Source: Excoecaria cochinchinensis
Lineage: Eukaryota; Streptophyta; Magnoliopsida; Malpighiales; Euphorbiaceae
Direction: 5' to 3'
Assembly (NCBI GenBank): GCA_947683425.1
Contig: CANTUQ010000004.1
Coordinates: 8,222,001 to 8,286,000 of the forward strand
DNA length: 64,000 bases
How positions within the stretch are numbered: position 1 is the first letter of the stretch; every line of letters starts with the position of its first letter. A model generated the notes under the pieces. The model was not told where the DNA came from, made no database searches, and was given only the letters and a program-made list of their open reading frames with translations. Below are positions 43,551 through 54,932 of the stretch, piece after piece. Position numbers and translations under genes: made by a program.

Positions 43551-45054
43551 TGTAACACCCCCACCGTCGCCCCCGTTGGAAGGACGCCGGCGGGCGCGCT
43601 ACCCAACGCTCACTCACACAGATATGAACATGCACAACGCGGAAGCATACATTCATACATAGACATACATGCATAAATGCGGAATAATTAAAAACTTACC
43701 TTGCGAGCAAAAGCTGGTCATGCCTTAACTCACACACCTGCAACCACTATATGGAAGCATAAGCACATACACACACACATACACTCTTTCAATCAGCGGA
43801 AGCATAAGGCGAATAATAGAACTGAGGAAAACTTAATACATAAGCATTTTAACGCCTATATCATCAGAAATATTACATCAAGATGATTACATAATGATTA
43901 CATATACAAAAGGTTATAGAAATACAAGATCCAAATTACAGAAGCTGAACAAAGTACAAAACTTCTAACTCCTATGTGGCCGACCTTGCAGATGCGCGAC
44001 TCGAACAGAACCAAACCTGCCACCTGCACGGGAAGAAAACCCGTGCTAAGCGATAAACGCTTAGTGGGGAAAACACACAAGCAATTTGGACGACCATTCA
44101 CAATGGTCGTCAAGGCATAACACATTCACAATGGCAAATACAGACAATCATAACACATATATAATCAGGCTTGCACAGAAAGGCATTCATTCGAAGACTC
44201 ACAATCATATCCATATACTTATATCAAAAATAAGCCAAAGCAGACATAACACCATACACAATACAGGTAACATCATGCATAACTACTTGTAATCTCACAT
44301 GCATATATTTACCAAGGTATCGGACATCAGCACCTTACCGTTCATAGTGGCATGACATTTATACGTGCAATTATCATAACCAAATACTTATACATTAACT
44401 GAAAACCCATTCACAGGATAGAAGATTACCATGCAATAATGCACACAATTATTATGCCAAGAACACGAGCTAATAAAGCCTACTTTTTGTCATGTCATAG
44501 AACACACACTAACCGAACCCAAGGGAAGACGTTAAAACCCCACACTTACACGGTACGACTCTTTCACATAAAATATCATGCCATAATCGTAGACACATGA
44601 CAACATGCCGAAGATACTATAATAGCAGACTAGAGAGAACTCATACCATATGCAATAATTCTGGCATTCAATAGTCGGGATTACATTTATATTCATACTG
44701 ATTCACATACTTAACCATGACAGTCACCGGTGCGAAATCACATTCACATACTTACCAAGTAACCATAGCATTCAGTATTCAGGCTCGCTTTCATATGCAT
44801 ATCAATTCCCATACTTATAACCATAACAGCTATATTCAAACACAGTCACAATATGGTACATGTGAATAATCATCCAAAATGTACATGCTTGAGTCATTTG
44901 TATCCCATTCAGAGGTTCATAATCACATCCTGATAAATAACTGATTCACATAACTGGGATCATACACATTCGGATATCTTATTCACTTATTCATATTAGA
45001 CAAAGCAAACAGAATACCTGCTGACTCAAAATAGTGGATAACGAGTGTACTGAG

Positions 45055-45266
45055 GGTACCTTACGGGTACGAATCGAATACTGAGGGTACCTCACAGGTA
45101 CAAATCAAAAGTCATTTCATTTTTTATCAAAACACAATATTTTTACTGAGGGGATCTTAACAAGATCCTAATACTGAGGGGTTCGCGAGGAACCTAACGG
45201 GGGACCTAATCGGGGTCCAAACTGAACTGAGGGCTGCAGCTAAAAGACTCAATTAGGCATGCCTAA
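45055..45266 (-). other. Hairpin-run module of chromovirus LTRs
   Basis: In about 210 bp there are GTACCttacgGGTAC (45056-45070) and a second related copy, GGATCTTaacAAGATCC (45152-45168), GGTTCgcgagGAACC (45180-45194), GGACC...GGTCC (45202-45218) and the perfect palindrome TTAGGCATGCCTAA (45253-45266). The same order is found in B (13421-13627, inverted), F (55655-55869), G (58465-58673) and the right E LTR. Its role is unknown. Confidence 0.75.
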
Positions 45267-46109
45267 CTATCCACTAGACTGACTCTCGTAGGTCACACAT
45301 AAGCAAAAGCATGTTTCAAGTCACGGGACATAGTCCATCATGCACCAAACTGAGTATAATAGACATATAAAGAAGTCTACACTATCCACGAGTATCATCC
45401 AAATCATGTGTCGATTCACACAATATATATATATTTGTCATCATGCATTATCCAGAGTTAATTGACAAATACATATGTTCATAATATCAATATTACCTCA
45501 TACAATTTATATTATGAAGCATGTATTATAATTCAATCAACACACTTTAGCATTATTCAATATTCTAAAATATATCAGAAATAAATGTGGAACCATATTA
45601 TGCCACACATATTCTTAATCATGGAATGATACAATATACACTTAACCATAGCTTGTTATTCCTAGAGAAGGATCTGATTAAAGATATGCATAACATATTT
45701 TACATTTTAATAACATGCTCGGGACTAAACAATCCGGGATTTGGCGTTCATAATTCCTTCGCATTCGAAATACGACATGCAATATAAATCACAACAATTA
45801 ACATGTCTAAATCCAAACCATACAGTTTAAATCCAACAATTTTTTAACCGGATCCCTATTATCCAAAACTTACTCCAAAATACACGTATAACTTATCATG
45901 GATAACATATTATTAATCGCAAATAAATTAAGATAATCTTTCATATAAGCCAGGTAATATAGCGCACAGTAAAGGAAAAGCCATATGAGAGCATATAGAA
46001 GTATGACATGAATCATACAACAGTATAAGTCCATTTGGAAGAAATATGAAATTCATTTTTGAGTTAAAACCGGGAAATTTCAGAAAATAAGCCAAACGGG
46101 GGTGACCAA

Positions 46110-46560
46110 CAAGGTTAGCCGGTCACGAGTCGTGACTGGCATCACAACTCGTGACTGGCCTCCTTCACTGGCTGGTCACGAGTCGTGACTGGGAGTCACG
46201 CCTCGTGACTGGCTTCTTCTTTTACTGGTCATGGGTCGTGACTTGCCCCTTTCTTCTTACTGGTCATGAGTCGTGACTGGGAGTCACGCCTCGTGACTGG
46301 CTTCTTTCTTTTTGGCCGGTCACGGGTCGTGACTGGCAGTCACCACCCGTAACTGTCTTCTCTGGCCGGTCACGAGTCGTGACTGGGAGTCACGCCTCGT
46401 GACTGGCTTCCTCTCAGCTGGTCACGAGTGGTGACTGCCAGTCACGACTCGTGACTGGCCACACTGGCTAGTCACGAGTCGTGACTGGCCACACTGGCTA
46501 GTCACGAGTCGTGACTGGAAGTCACGACTCGTGACTGGCCTCTCTGCTTGGCTAGTCACG
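46110..46560. repeat. Array of CpG-containing near-palindromes in the E LTR
   Basis: GTCACGAGTCGTGAC and its variants (GTCACGACTCGTGAC, GTCACGCCTCGTGAC) recur about every 20-45 bp with CTGG linkers. Each is a 7-bp inverted repeat around one base. Confidence 0.9.
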
Positions 46561-47447
46561 CGACAGACACAACTGGAAATGGGAATTTCAACAGTAACGC
46601 GATTTCCCATTTACAGAATTCCCAGGACTTAAAGATCAATTCCAAAATTGAATCAAAACCATGCAAATCTCATCATAGATGTCCCATACAGCATACACAA
46701 CATAAATACAACTTAAATCAGAAATCAAAACAAGCAAAATCAAGCATAACCACATTCAAGTTTCTCAAGAACATAAACCCTAGAATTACAGTAATCTCAA
46801 AATCAAGCAATCTTATCAAACAAATCCCAAACCTGAAATCCTTAGCTTCAAACCCACACTTCAAACTTCAATCGTCCACCCTCTCCTTGCCCTTAAGCTT
46901 CCTCTTGCAATCCAAAGCTTGCACAAACCAAAACTCACAAATTACTCTTCCAAAAACCCTAACTCAAAAATAGCAAAACCAGGAGAAGAGGAAGAAGAAG
47001 AACATGCAGGAACCCTAACCCAACTTACCTCTTCAAGAAATCTTCAAGCTCTGCCAAGACACCAATTCACACATAGTTAGGGAAGGTAGAATAAGAAACG
47101 GGAAAGGAAAAGAAAGAAAAGCAAGGAAGAGGAGAGGAGAGAGCAGAACGTGATCTGCTCCTCCCTCTCATTCTTTTTCTTTTTCTTCTTTTCCCACTAA
47201 TTGCCCACCTGCCAAGACACATGGCAGCCTCCTATTGGCTCCAACCAAAATATCTTGCTTTATTACTCTTTAATCATTTGACAAATTTGCACTTTACTCA
47301 CTTGCATAATTATTTCCTTACAAACTTTAATTATCTTTTCAATTAGGTCCTTATCATCCAAATTCCACATGCACAAATTACCAAAATATCCATCACTTAT
47401 TTGACTTAACTTTCCAAATCCGACTAGGCCCCATTTGGGGTGTGACA

Positions 47448-48814
47448 ACTCTTCCCTCCTAAAAGAATGTCGTCCTCAAAATTCGCTTCCACCGGAAAGA
47501 ATTCCCAACACTACACCCCAAGGTCTCATCAACTCATGCACTTCCACTTTCAAACTACTCACTTGCTTACACTTATCGTCGTCGCTGTACTCTTACATCA
47601 CTTTCTTATATTCCAATCAAACACGTTCAGCAAAATAACCCTTACTCAACTGCACATCAGAAATCAAAACACAACACTTTCACATATAAACCATTTAACT
47701 TTCACTGATAGCTACACAAATCCTTCAATACATCAAAGATGTCTGTCATACTGGCTGTTACCCTAAACAATACTTCTGTTAAACTCCAAAATCATCTTAC
47801 ATTCACCTATATAAGATTCTGAGATACTCTGTGTACACCATGTCAGCTTTCTCTCAATCAAAACGCATATGCAAATGCTTCTTATGTATGGTCAAAGGGA
47901 TGATGATGCAATGAGAATGCGATGGCTCATGTATGCAGAATGATGCAGAAGAAATGCAATTAATGCTATAATGAGGCACTTTGTCCCATCCCCATGATTC
48001 AATATGCTTTCATTCAAATACTTTTTCTGGAGATAGTTGACAAGTATACAGAGTTTTTACCAAAACCTTACAGAATCCACATACTCTTCCATGTCAACAT
48101 ACCAAAACAAACTTTATTCGAACATATCAAAACAAACTTACCGGAAAGGCTCTGCAAACTCTGTCACTTCACTGCGGTGTGCAACAATCCCAATGGCACA
48201 CGGGTGGCTCTAAGCAGTTCCTCTACATCTTTTCTAGCTTGTTGAATTAGATTTTCACTCATCTCGGGCATTCAACAATTCTTTTGTACATGATGCCACA
48301 TCTGAAATAAGCACCCGTGAGTTTCCAACACGGACCTCGATGTCGCTTCTGACAGTGCTGGCATGTCGGCGGTACCCACTTCTTACACTTATCACGATTT
48401 TGCTTCTGACCATGTTGACACATTGAAGGTTCTCGAATCCTTATTCCCGCTGACACTTCTCTACCCGACACCTTTCTTTACTGTGGTACCTGCTGAACAA
48501 AATCTTAAGAAGCTCGGGGGCAGCCAACCTATCAAAAATCCGATTCAACCCTTGCACTAATGTCCTATCACCAGAAACAGAACAGAATCTCCAACTGAAG
48601 GATGCTCGAAAATACTCCGATCAGCTCTAACTGGGTTCACACTTTCCATTGACTCACCCACAATCTTACTAGGATCAGACTCCATCTAGACACGACACAA
48701 AATAAGACGCATCTGCATTAGGCCACGACACGAAACCGATTCTCATGCAAAAAACTCAACACATAACAAACAACACACCCAGAATCATCAAACCTGGGCT
48801 CTGATACCACTAAC
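47448..48814 (-). pseudogene. Element E internal region with gag remnants
   Basis: On the minus strand, after the PBS, there is a broken gag start near 48690-48500. Bases 48471-48259 then encode a zinc-knuckle relic (CQHCQKRHRGPCW then FRCG...CP) matching the nucleocapsid region of chromovirus gag, with one Cys lost. Frameshifts and stops interrupt it. The remaining part to 47455 shows only the pol-end/polypurine block. The element must rely on others for movement, if it ever moved in this form. Confidence 0.7.
48798..48809 (-). promoter_or_regulatory. Primer binding site of element E (initiator Met type)
   Basis: On the minus strand TGGTATCAGAGC lies five bases after the LTR end TGTTACA. 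This is the standard chromovirus PBS complementary to initiator tRNA-Met. Confidence 0.85.
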
Positions 48815-50521
48815 TGTAACACCCACACCGTCGCCCCTGTTGGAAGGACGCCGGTGGGCGCGCTACCTGACGCTCACTCACACAGATATGAACATGCACA
48901 ACGCGGAAGCATACATTCATACATAGACATACATGCATAAATGCGGAATAATTAAAAACTTACCTTGCGAGCAAAAGCTGGTCATGCATTAACTCACACA
49001 CCCGCAACCACTATATAGAAGCATAAGCACATACACACACACATACACTCTTTCAATCGGCGGAAGCATAAGGCGAATAATAGAACTGAGGAAAACTTAA
49101 TACATAAGCATTTTAACGCCTACATCATCAGAAATATTACATCAAGATGATTACATAATGATTACATATACAAAAGGTTATAGAAATACAAGATCCAAAA
49201 TACAGAAGCTGAATAAAGTACAAAACTTCTAACTCCTATGTGGCCGACCTTGCAGATGCGCGACTCGAACAGAACCAAACCTGCCACCTGCACGGGAAGA
49301 AAACCCGTGCTCAGCGATAAACGCTTAGTGGGGAAAACACACAAGCAATATGGACGACCATTCACAATGGTCGTCAAGGCATAACACATTCACAATGGCA
49401 AATACAGACAATCATAACACATATATAATCAGGCTTGCACAGAAAGGCATTCATTCGAAGACTCACAATCATATCCATATACTTATATCGAAAATAAGCC
49501 AAAGTAGACATAACACCATACACAATACAGGTAACATCATGCAGAACTACTTGTAATCTCACATGCATATATTTACCAAGGTATCGGACATCAGCACCTT
49601 ACCGTTCATAGTGGCATGACATTTATACGTGCAATTATCAGAACCAAATACTCATACATTAACTGAAAACCCATTCACAGGCTAGAAGATTACCATGCAA
49701 TAATGCACACAATTATTATGCCAAGAACACGAGCTAATAAAGCCTACTTTTTGTCATGTCATAGAACACACACTAACCGAACCCAAGGGAAGACGTTAAA
49801 ACCCCACACTTACACGGTACGACTCTTTCACATAAAATATCATGCCATAATCATAGACACATGACAACATGCCGAAGATACTATAATAGCAGACTAGAGA
49901 GAACTCATACCATATGCAATAATTCTGGCATTCAATAGTCAGGATTACATTTATATTCATACTGATTCACATACTTAACCATGACAGTCACCGGTGCGAA
50001 ATCACATTCACATACTTACCAAGTAACCATAGCATTCAGTATTCAGGCTCGCTTTCATATGCATATCAATTCCCATACTTATAACCATAACGGCTATATT
50101 CAAACACAGTTACAATATGGTACATGTGAATAATCATCCAAAATATACATGCTTGAGTCATTTGTATCCCATTCAGAGGTTCATAATCACATCCTGATAA
50201 ATAACTGATTCACATAACTGGGATCATACACATTCGGATATCTTATTCACTTATTCATATTTGACAAAGCAAACAGAATACCTGCTGACTCAAAATAGTG
50301 GATAATGAGTGTACTGAGGGTACCTTACGGGTATGAATCGAATACTGAGGGTACCTCACAGGTACAAATCAAAAGGCATTTCATTTTATATCAAAACACA
50401 ATATTTTTATTGAGGGGATCTTAACAAGATCCTAATACTGAGGGGTTCGCGAGGAACCTAATGGGGGACCTGATCGGGGTCCAAACTGAACTGAGGGCTG
50501 CAGCTAAAAGACTCTATTAGG
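48815..50521 (-). repeat. 5' LTR of element E, truncated
   Basis: It matches 43551-45258 with few differences. The match stops after TTAGG, that is, inside the palindrome TTAGGCATGCCTAA, and unrelated sequence follows. About 2.2 kb of the LTR is missing. No gene is present. Confidence 0.88.
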
Positions 50522-50799
50522 GGAAACTTTATTTAGAGGAAACTTTTCATGGTAGGGAGGTCTCATATATCTCTTTAAAAATGGTTTGAAAGTTACTTAC
50601 ATGTTTTTTTAATTTTTTTTACTTATTGTATTTTTTTAGTTGTTTTGTATGGTGTTCATTTGAGTTTAGTGTGATTTTTGTAATATATATTACTAATATT
50701 GTTTATTTTTGATTCTACAGGGTGTCTTAGATAGTGAGTAATTTTTGTTGTTCAAAATTATAGTGTTATATTGAAAAACAAAAAAATTGTTCTTTGAAA

Positions 50800-51124
50800 G
50801 TTCCTCACTATCGCGAGCGCGATAGTGAGGGGAGGATTTTTTCGCAGGTTGCTGTCGCGATCATACCTGGCATGGAGCGCGCGATAGGTAAATGCTAAGT
50901 TGGGCAATTCAATTCTATCGCGAGTGCGACAAGCATCGCGAGCGTGACAGAGAGGTGAGAAAAATTTTTATTGCGTGATTGCGATGGTTTCGCGAGCAGT
51001 TAATTGGAAATTTCATTTCTATGACGATCACGATAGTGTTGCGAGGTCGCTATAGAGCATGGAATTTGGAATCTTTTGAAATTCTCACCGCTACAACCCT
51101 AGATTTTTTCTCCCCTATAAATAG
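50800..51124 (+). promoter_or_regulatory. Palindrome cluster and TATA box ahead of the Athila-like ORF
   Basis: TATCGCGAGCGCGATA, CTATCGCGAGTGCGACA and related motifs fill 50805-51060. CTATAAATAG at 51115-51124 follows, then a pyrimidine-rich leader of about 170 bp to the ATG at 51318. The order (palindromes, TATA, pyrimidine leader, ORF) is the same as ahead of the Tat-3 sense ORF. Confidence 0.55.
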
Positions 51125-51317
51125 CCTAAAGCCCTAACTGTAGCATTTATCTTAACTTTTGAGTTGTCTTTCAATTTTCTTTGGTTTTTCTTTCAAAATC
51201 TCTCAAAACTTCTTCTTCTTTTCTCATATTTCTTAAGTTTCCTATTTTTGTTCTTCATCTTCTTTTTTTTTACGAGTTTCTTTAGCAAAGTTTCTTTAGA
51301 TTTCACTAACTCTAAAG

Positions 51318-52543
51318 ATGGTGAGAAAAAAATCTATTGGAAGCAAGGGAAAGAAGGATGCTGAAGGATCAAGTTCTACCCAAGATCCTACTCGCTTACA
51401 AAATAGGTTTGAGTGTCCTTTACCAATTTTTTTCTGAGGATGAAGGTGAAAAGTTTGTGTATTTTGACAAAAAATCATATATTGGTATGTGGCATGTTGA
51501 TTTTACTTTGTTAAATCATTTGGGCATAATTGATCAATTTGAAAAATATCTTAATTACATGAAGTGGGGAAAATTTGTGCATTTAAATCTTCCAATTAAG
51601 CGTGACTGGGCCCTTGAATTTTTTGTTTCCCTTGATTATGTTGATAAGGGTAGAGATAAAATGAAGTTTAGACATCAAGGGCAAGAGTATGTTTTTGGGT
51701 TTCCTAAAATGCATGATTGGTTTGGGTTTCCACTTAATGGAAAATGTTTTGATGCGTATATCTTTGATCCTAGGCCTGTGTGGAAATGTTTAACTGGTTT
51801 AAATTCCTTTAATAATAAAAATTCCACTAATCACCAAATTAAGGATGATGCATTATTGTTTTTTCACAAATATCTTTGTCATGCCTTATTTGGTAGAGTA
51901 GAGAGTTCAAAGGTTCAAACCAAGGATTTATTTGTGCTGGATTTGTTACAATCTAGGAAAACCCCTTATTGAATTGATTTCATATTTGATGGCCTTTATC
52001 ATACATCCACTGCTAAGAGTAAAACTGTTGGGATGTGTCACATAGTGACATGAATTATCTTAGGATGTTTAGGGGATTTGCACAATTTTCAATTAGAAGA
52101 GAGTGAACATGTTGCTATGTTAGATGTTTGTACTTGAGGCGGGCTAATATTTTGACAAAAGGGGTTGGCCGCCCAAGTTTGTTGATAGAGGTGTGCAGGG
52201 TGACAGTTCACACCTAGACAAAGGAAAAGGGAAAGCCCCTGAATCGTTCGTAGCTGCTGGAGTGCATGATGATTCTGCTGATGATGAAGATTCTGAGGAA
52301 GAAGAAGTTGCAAGATTTGGTGCTGATGAAGGTGATTCTGCTGGTTGGCAGCAAGTGCTTACTAGATTTGATGGAATGGAGGCTGCCAACCAAAACATGG
52401 CTGTAAGTATGGACTCCTTAGAGACAATAGTGAAGGCTGTCCACAAGGGCCAGAAAAGTTTGAGTCGCAAGCTCCTTTCTTACTTCAGAAAACAGAATAT
52501 AGATTTTTCTCTGTCTCCGCCTGATTCCCCTAGTGGGAATTGA
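51318..52543 (+). pseudogene. Athila-type / putative plant transposon protein ORF, broken
   Basis: The ATG at 51318 starts a basic peptide (MVRKKSIGSKGKKDAEG). That frame ends near 51437, and homologous coding continues in the next frame (51430-51972), so there is one frameshift. The second part has the layout YIGMWHVDFTLLNHLGIIDQF..., LNLPIKRDWALEFFVSLDY, and MKFRHQGQEYVFGFPKMHDW, as in Athila ORF proteins. After stops (about 51973-52190) an acidic, low-complexity C-terminus follows (SADDEDSEEEEVARFG, then a short helical tail to 52543). It resembles the Tat-3 sense ORF in overall plan. Whether it was envelope-like cannot be told; I see no signal peptide. Confidence 0.65.
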
Positions 52544-54499
52544 GATAAGTTTTCTCCATACTCTTTTATTTTTCGTGTTATTTTTATTTTCTTTTTATTG
52601 TCTTTTGTGTTTTGCTTATTTATATTAAATGTTTGTTTGTTTTCACACAATGAGGACATTGTGTTCTTTAAGCGTGGGGGCATTATTGTTATGTTGTGTT
52701 TAGTATAGCTTGTGTTATGCATGTGCTGCTTGTTTTAGGTTGTTAATATTAGGTATGTTGAGTTTGATTTGTACATATGTGTATGTAGTGTTATGTATTA
52801 TTGTTTATATATATAGGTTTTTTTGTGCATTTGATTTTGGAGCTTATATATTTGATGTGTATTTGGAAATATATGCATGATTAAGCTTGTATTTCTTTTA
52901 ATTAAGTTTATATATGCCATATCTTGAACGTTGTCATTTTCATTTTTACTTGGACAAATTAAATGTACATAGTGAAGGTCATGACTTGGCAAAGCACTTT
53001 AGTGTAGGGTCTTTTTAAGTTAAGTATCTTTTCACATGTATACAAGGATTATTTTGCCAATGCATTGCTTAGGGTAGTTTGACCTATAGCTATGTGAGCT
53101 TTTGAGCCTTATAGATTGAAAATTTTCTTGTATGAGAGCCTTAGTATGCCATGTCCTCTAGAACTTGTCTTTAGTAAATTTTGAGATTACATTTAGTATG
53201 AGATGTGCATGAGAAATGAAAAGGCCAATTAGATTAAACCATTTTGGCTTGCTTTAAAAAACTAACATTTTAGGCTTTAGGTAGCCATTTTTGAGCCTTA
53301 ACCTATTTTTGTTGTTAAGCATTTCATTAACGAAATCCTTTGCTAAACAATAGCTACTCATTTTTGTTATCCTTGTTGTAGTGAGAATTAGGATTACTAT
53401 ACCATGGGGATATATTTATTAGTATAAGCATGATTAAAATGAATGTATGAGTTGAATTCCCTCACTTATTTATCAAAAGTCCATTATTAGAAAAGTCTAG
53501 TTTCTACAAGGAAAAGAAAAAAAAAAGAAAATAATAAAATAAGTGGGATGGAGCATAAAATGCACCTATAAAATTAAAAAAAAAGGAAAAAAAAGAAGAA
53601 AATGAAAAAGAGAAAAAGAAAAGAAAAGCAAATGAAACTAGATGAAAATGTGGACATTAGGAAGGGGATTAGAATAGAAAGTTGAAACATCATGCTATAC
53701 TTAGTTTTTACATTTCTTGTGGTATAGTGATACTTATTCTCTACACAATATTAGCTACTTAAACCAAAATTATCTTACCTTTACCTAAGCCAAGTTATAA
53801 CCCTTTTAAGATCCTTTGATTTCATGTACTACTTTATACTAGTAGTGGAGATTTTTACTATTTACAAGCTTAGGGTATGCAATGACATATTTAAGGAATG
53901 AGAGAAACAATAACCTTTAAACACATTGAGTGATTGAGTGCTTAAAAAATATAGTGTTTGAGTGAGAATTATTTTAGGCAATGTCTTGTGTGAAATAATC
54001 TTTACATGTGTTAAGATATTCAAATTCTTGAGGTCAAACATTCTTGTGTTTTGCGACTTTATGCTTTTCCAAAATTTGCATGATTGTTAGAGTATGATGG
54101 ATAATGGTATTGATTGAGATGTTGAATATTTAGACTAATTTGTTAAGAGATATTAAATACACTTTAAGAATCCAGGAAGGATTCAATATGCATAGGGATT
54201 CCAGAGGAATCAAACACTTTAGACCCTATAGGGATGACTATCTATCCACAACCTAAACTGACTAGCAGGCTTTCTAACAGACGAGATCTCATATAATTTA
54301 TAATGAATAATAATCAAGTTCTTGCGATTTCAAAGTGAAATTGTATTTTCAATTCTCATATCATTATACATATATCAAACATTGTTCATAAACTTCAAGC
54401 AGAATTTATCTTGCCATACCCAAGAAACCGATATTATTTAATTTCGTATAAAATTGAGTGTTTAAAATAGAGTAAAAATCAAGAATACAAATGTAGAAA
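52544..54499 (+). other. AT-rich noncoding tract of the Athila-like remnant
   Basis: The block at 52647-52680 contains the inverted repeat ACAATGaggaCATTGT and a GTGGGGG purine run. Purine-rich simple sequence lies at 53510-53640. I see no ORF or RNA gene in the rest. Confidence 0.5.
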
Positions 54500-54905
54500 A
54501 TAGGGGTCACACGGTGGGCAACAATTCCTGCCCACCATGTAAACAGCAAGAAAATTGAAATTCGAAACAGAAGCTATTTACACAGTGGGGAGCATATCTT
54601 ACACGGCGGGTAGACTAGGGTACACAGTTGGCAGACATTCCTGCCAGCCGCGTAAACTAGTGAATTTTAAAAGAATCCCAAAAGATGCTATACATAATGT
54701 ATTTATACAGTGGACAGCCTTACCACATGGTGGGTAAAAAGCACTTACCACCACGCAAAATAAACCGAAAACAAAATAACAAATCCATAATGCTTTTACA
54801 CAGTGGCAGAAAATCCTAACCGCCGTGTAAGACCAAAATAGGCAATTTTAAACTTCCAGAATATGATTACACGGTGAGCAAGAAACGCCGACCGCCTTGT
54901 AATTT
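54500..54905. repeat. Cluster of TTACACGGTGGGCA-type hairpins
   Basis: ACACGGTGGGCAacaattccTGCCCACCATGT (near 54509-54540) is an inverted repeat. Related arms recur at about 54600-54660 (ACACAGTTGGCAG/CTGCCAGCCGCGT), 54700-54770, 54800-54830 and 54870-54903. The cluster ends at the border with element F, so it may be part of a truncated LTR. Confidence 0.7.
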
Positions 54906-54932
54906 GAAAATTGCAGGAGCTCAATTCTGCAA

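Larger units (their letters stand above)
43551..47447 (-). repeat. 3' LTR of element E (3.9 kb)
   Basis: On the plus strand it reads TGTAACACCCCC...GGGGTGTGACA. It contains the double hairpin (44026-44064), the hairpin run (45055-45266) and a dense array of GTCACGAGTCGTGAC motifs (46110-46560). Short ORFs in it lack support. Confidence 0.9.
43551..50521 (-). mobile_element. E: Tekay/Del-type chromovirus deletion derivative, minus strand
   Basis: The left copy (3' LTR, 43551-47447) and right copy (5' LTR, 48815-50521, truncated) are nearly identical over 1.7 kb. Between them are only 1366 bp. On the minus strand these start with PBS TGGTATCAGAGC (48809-48798), hold gag remnants and end in GAGGACGACATTC plus a polypurine tract next to TGTCACACCCC. 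All of pol is missing. It is inserted in LTR 2 of element A. Confidence 0.88.
50522..54932 (+). mobile_element. Athila-like retroelement remnant
   Basis: An Athila-type ORF (51318-52543) is followed by ACAATGAGGACATTGTG...AAGCGTGGGGG (52647-52680), a block that typically follows the last ORF of Athila elements, then a long AT-rich noncoding tract. No pol or LTR pair is visible. Both ends are abrupt junctions with elements E and F. Confidence 0.6.
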
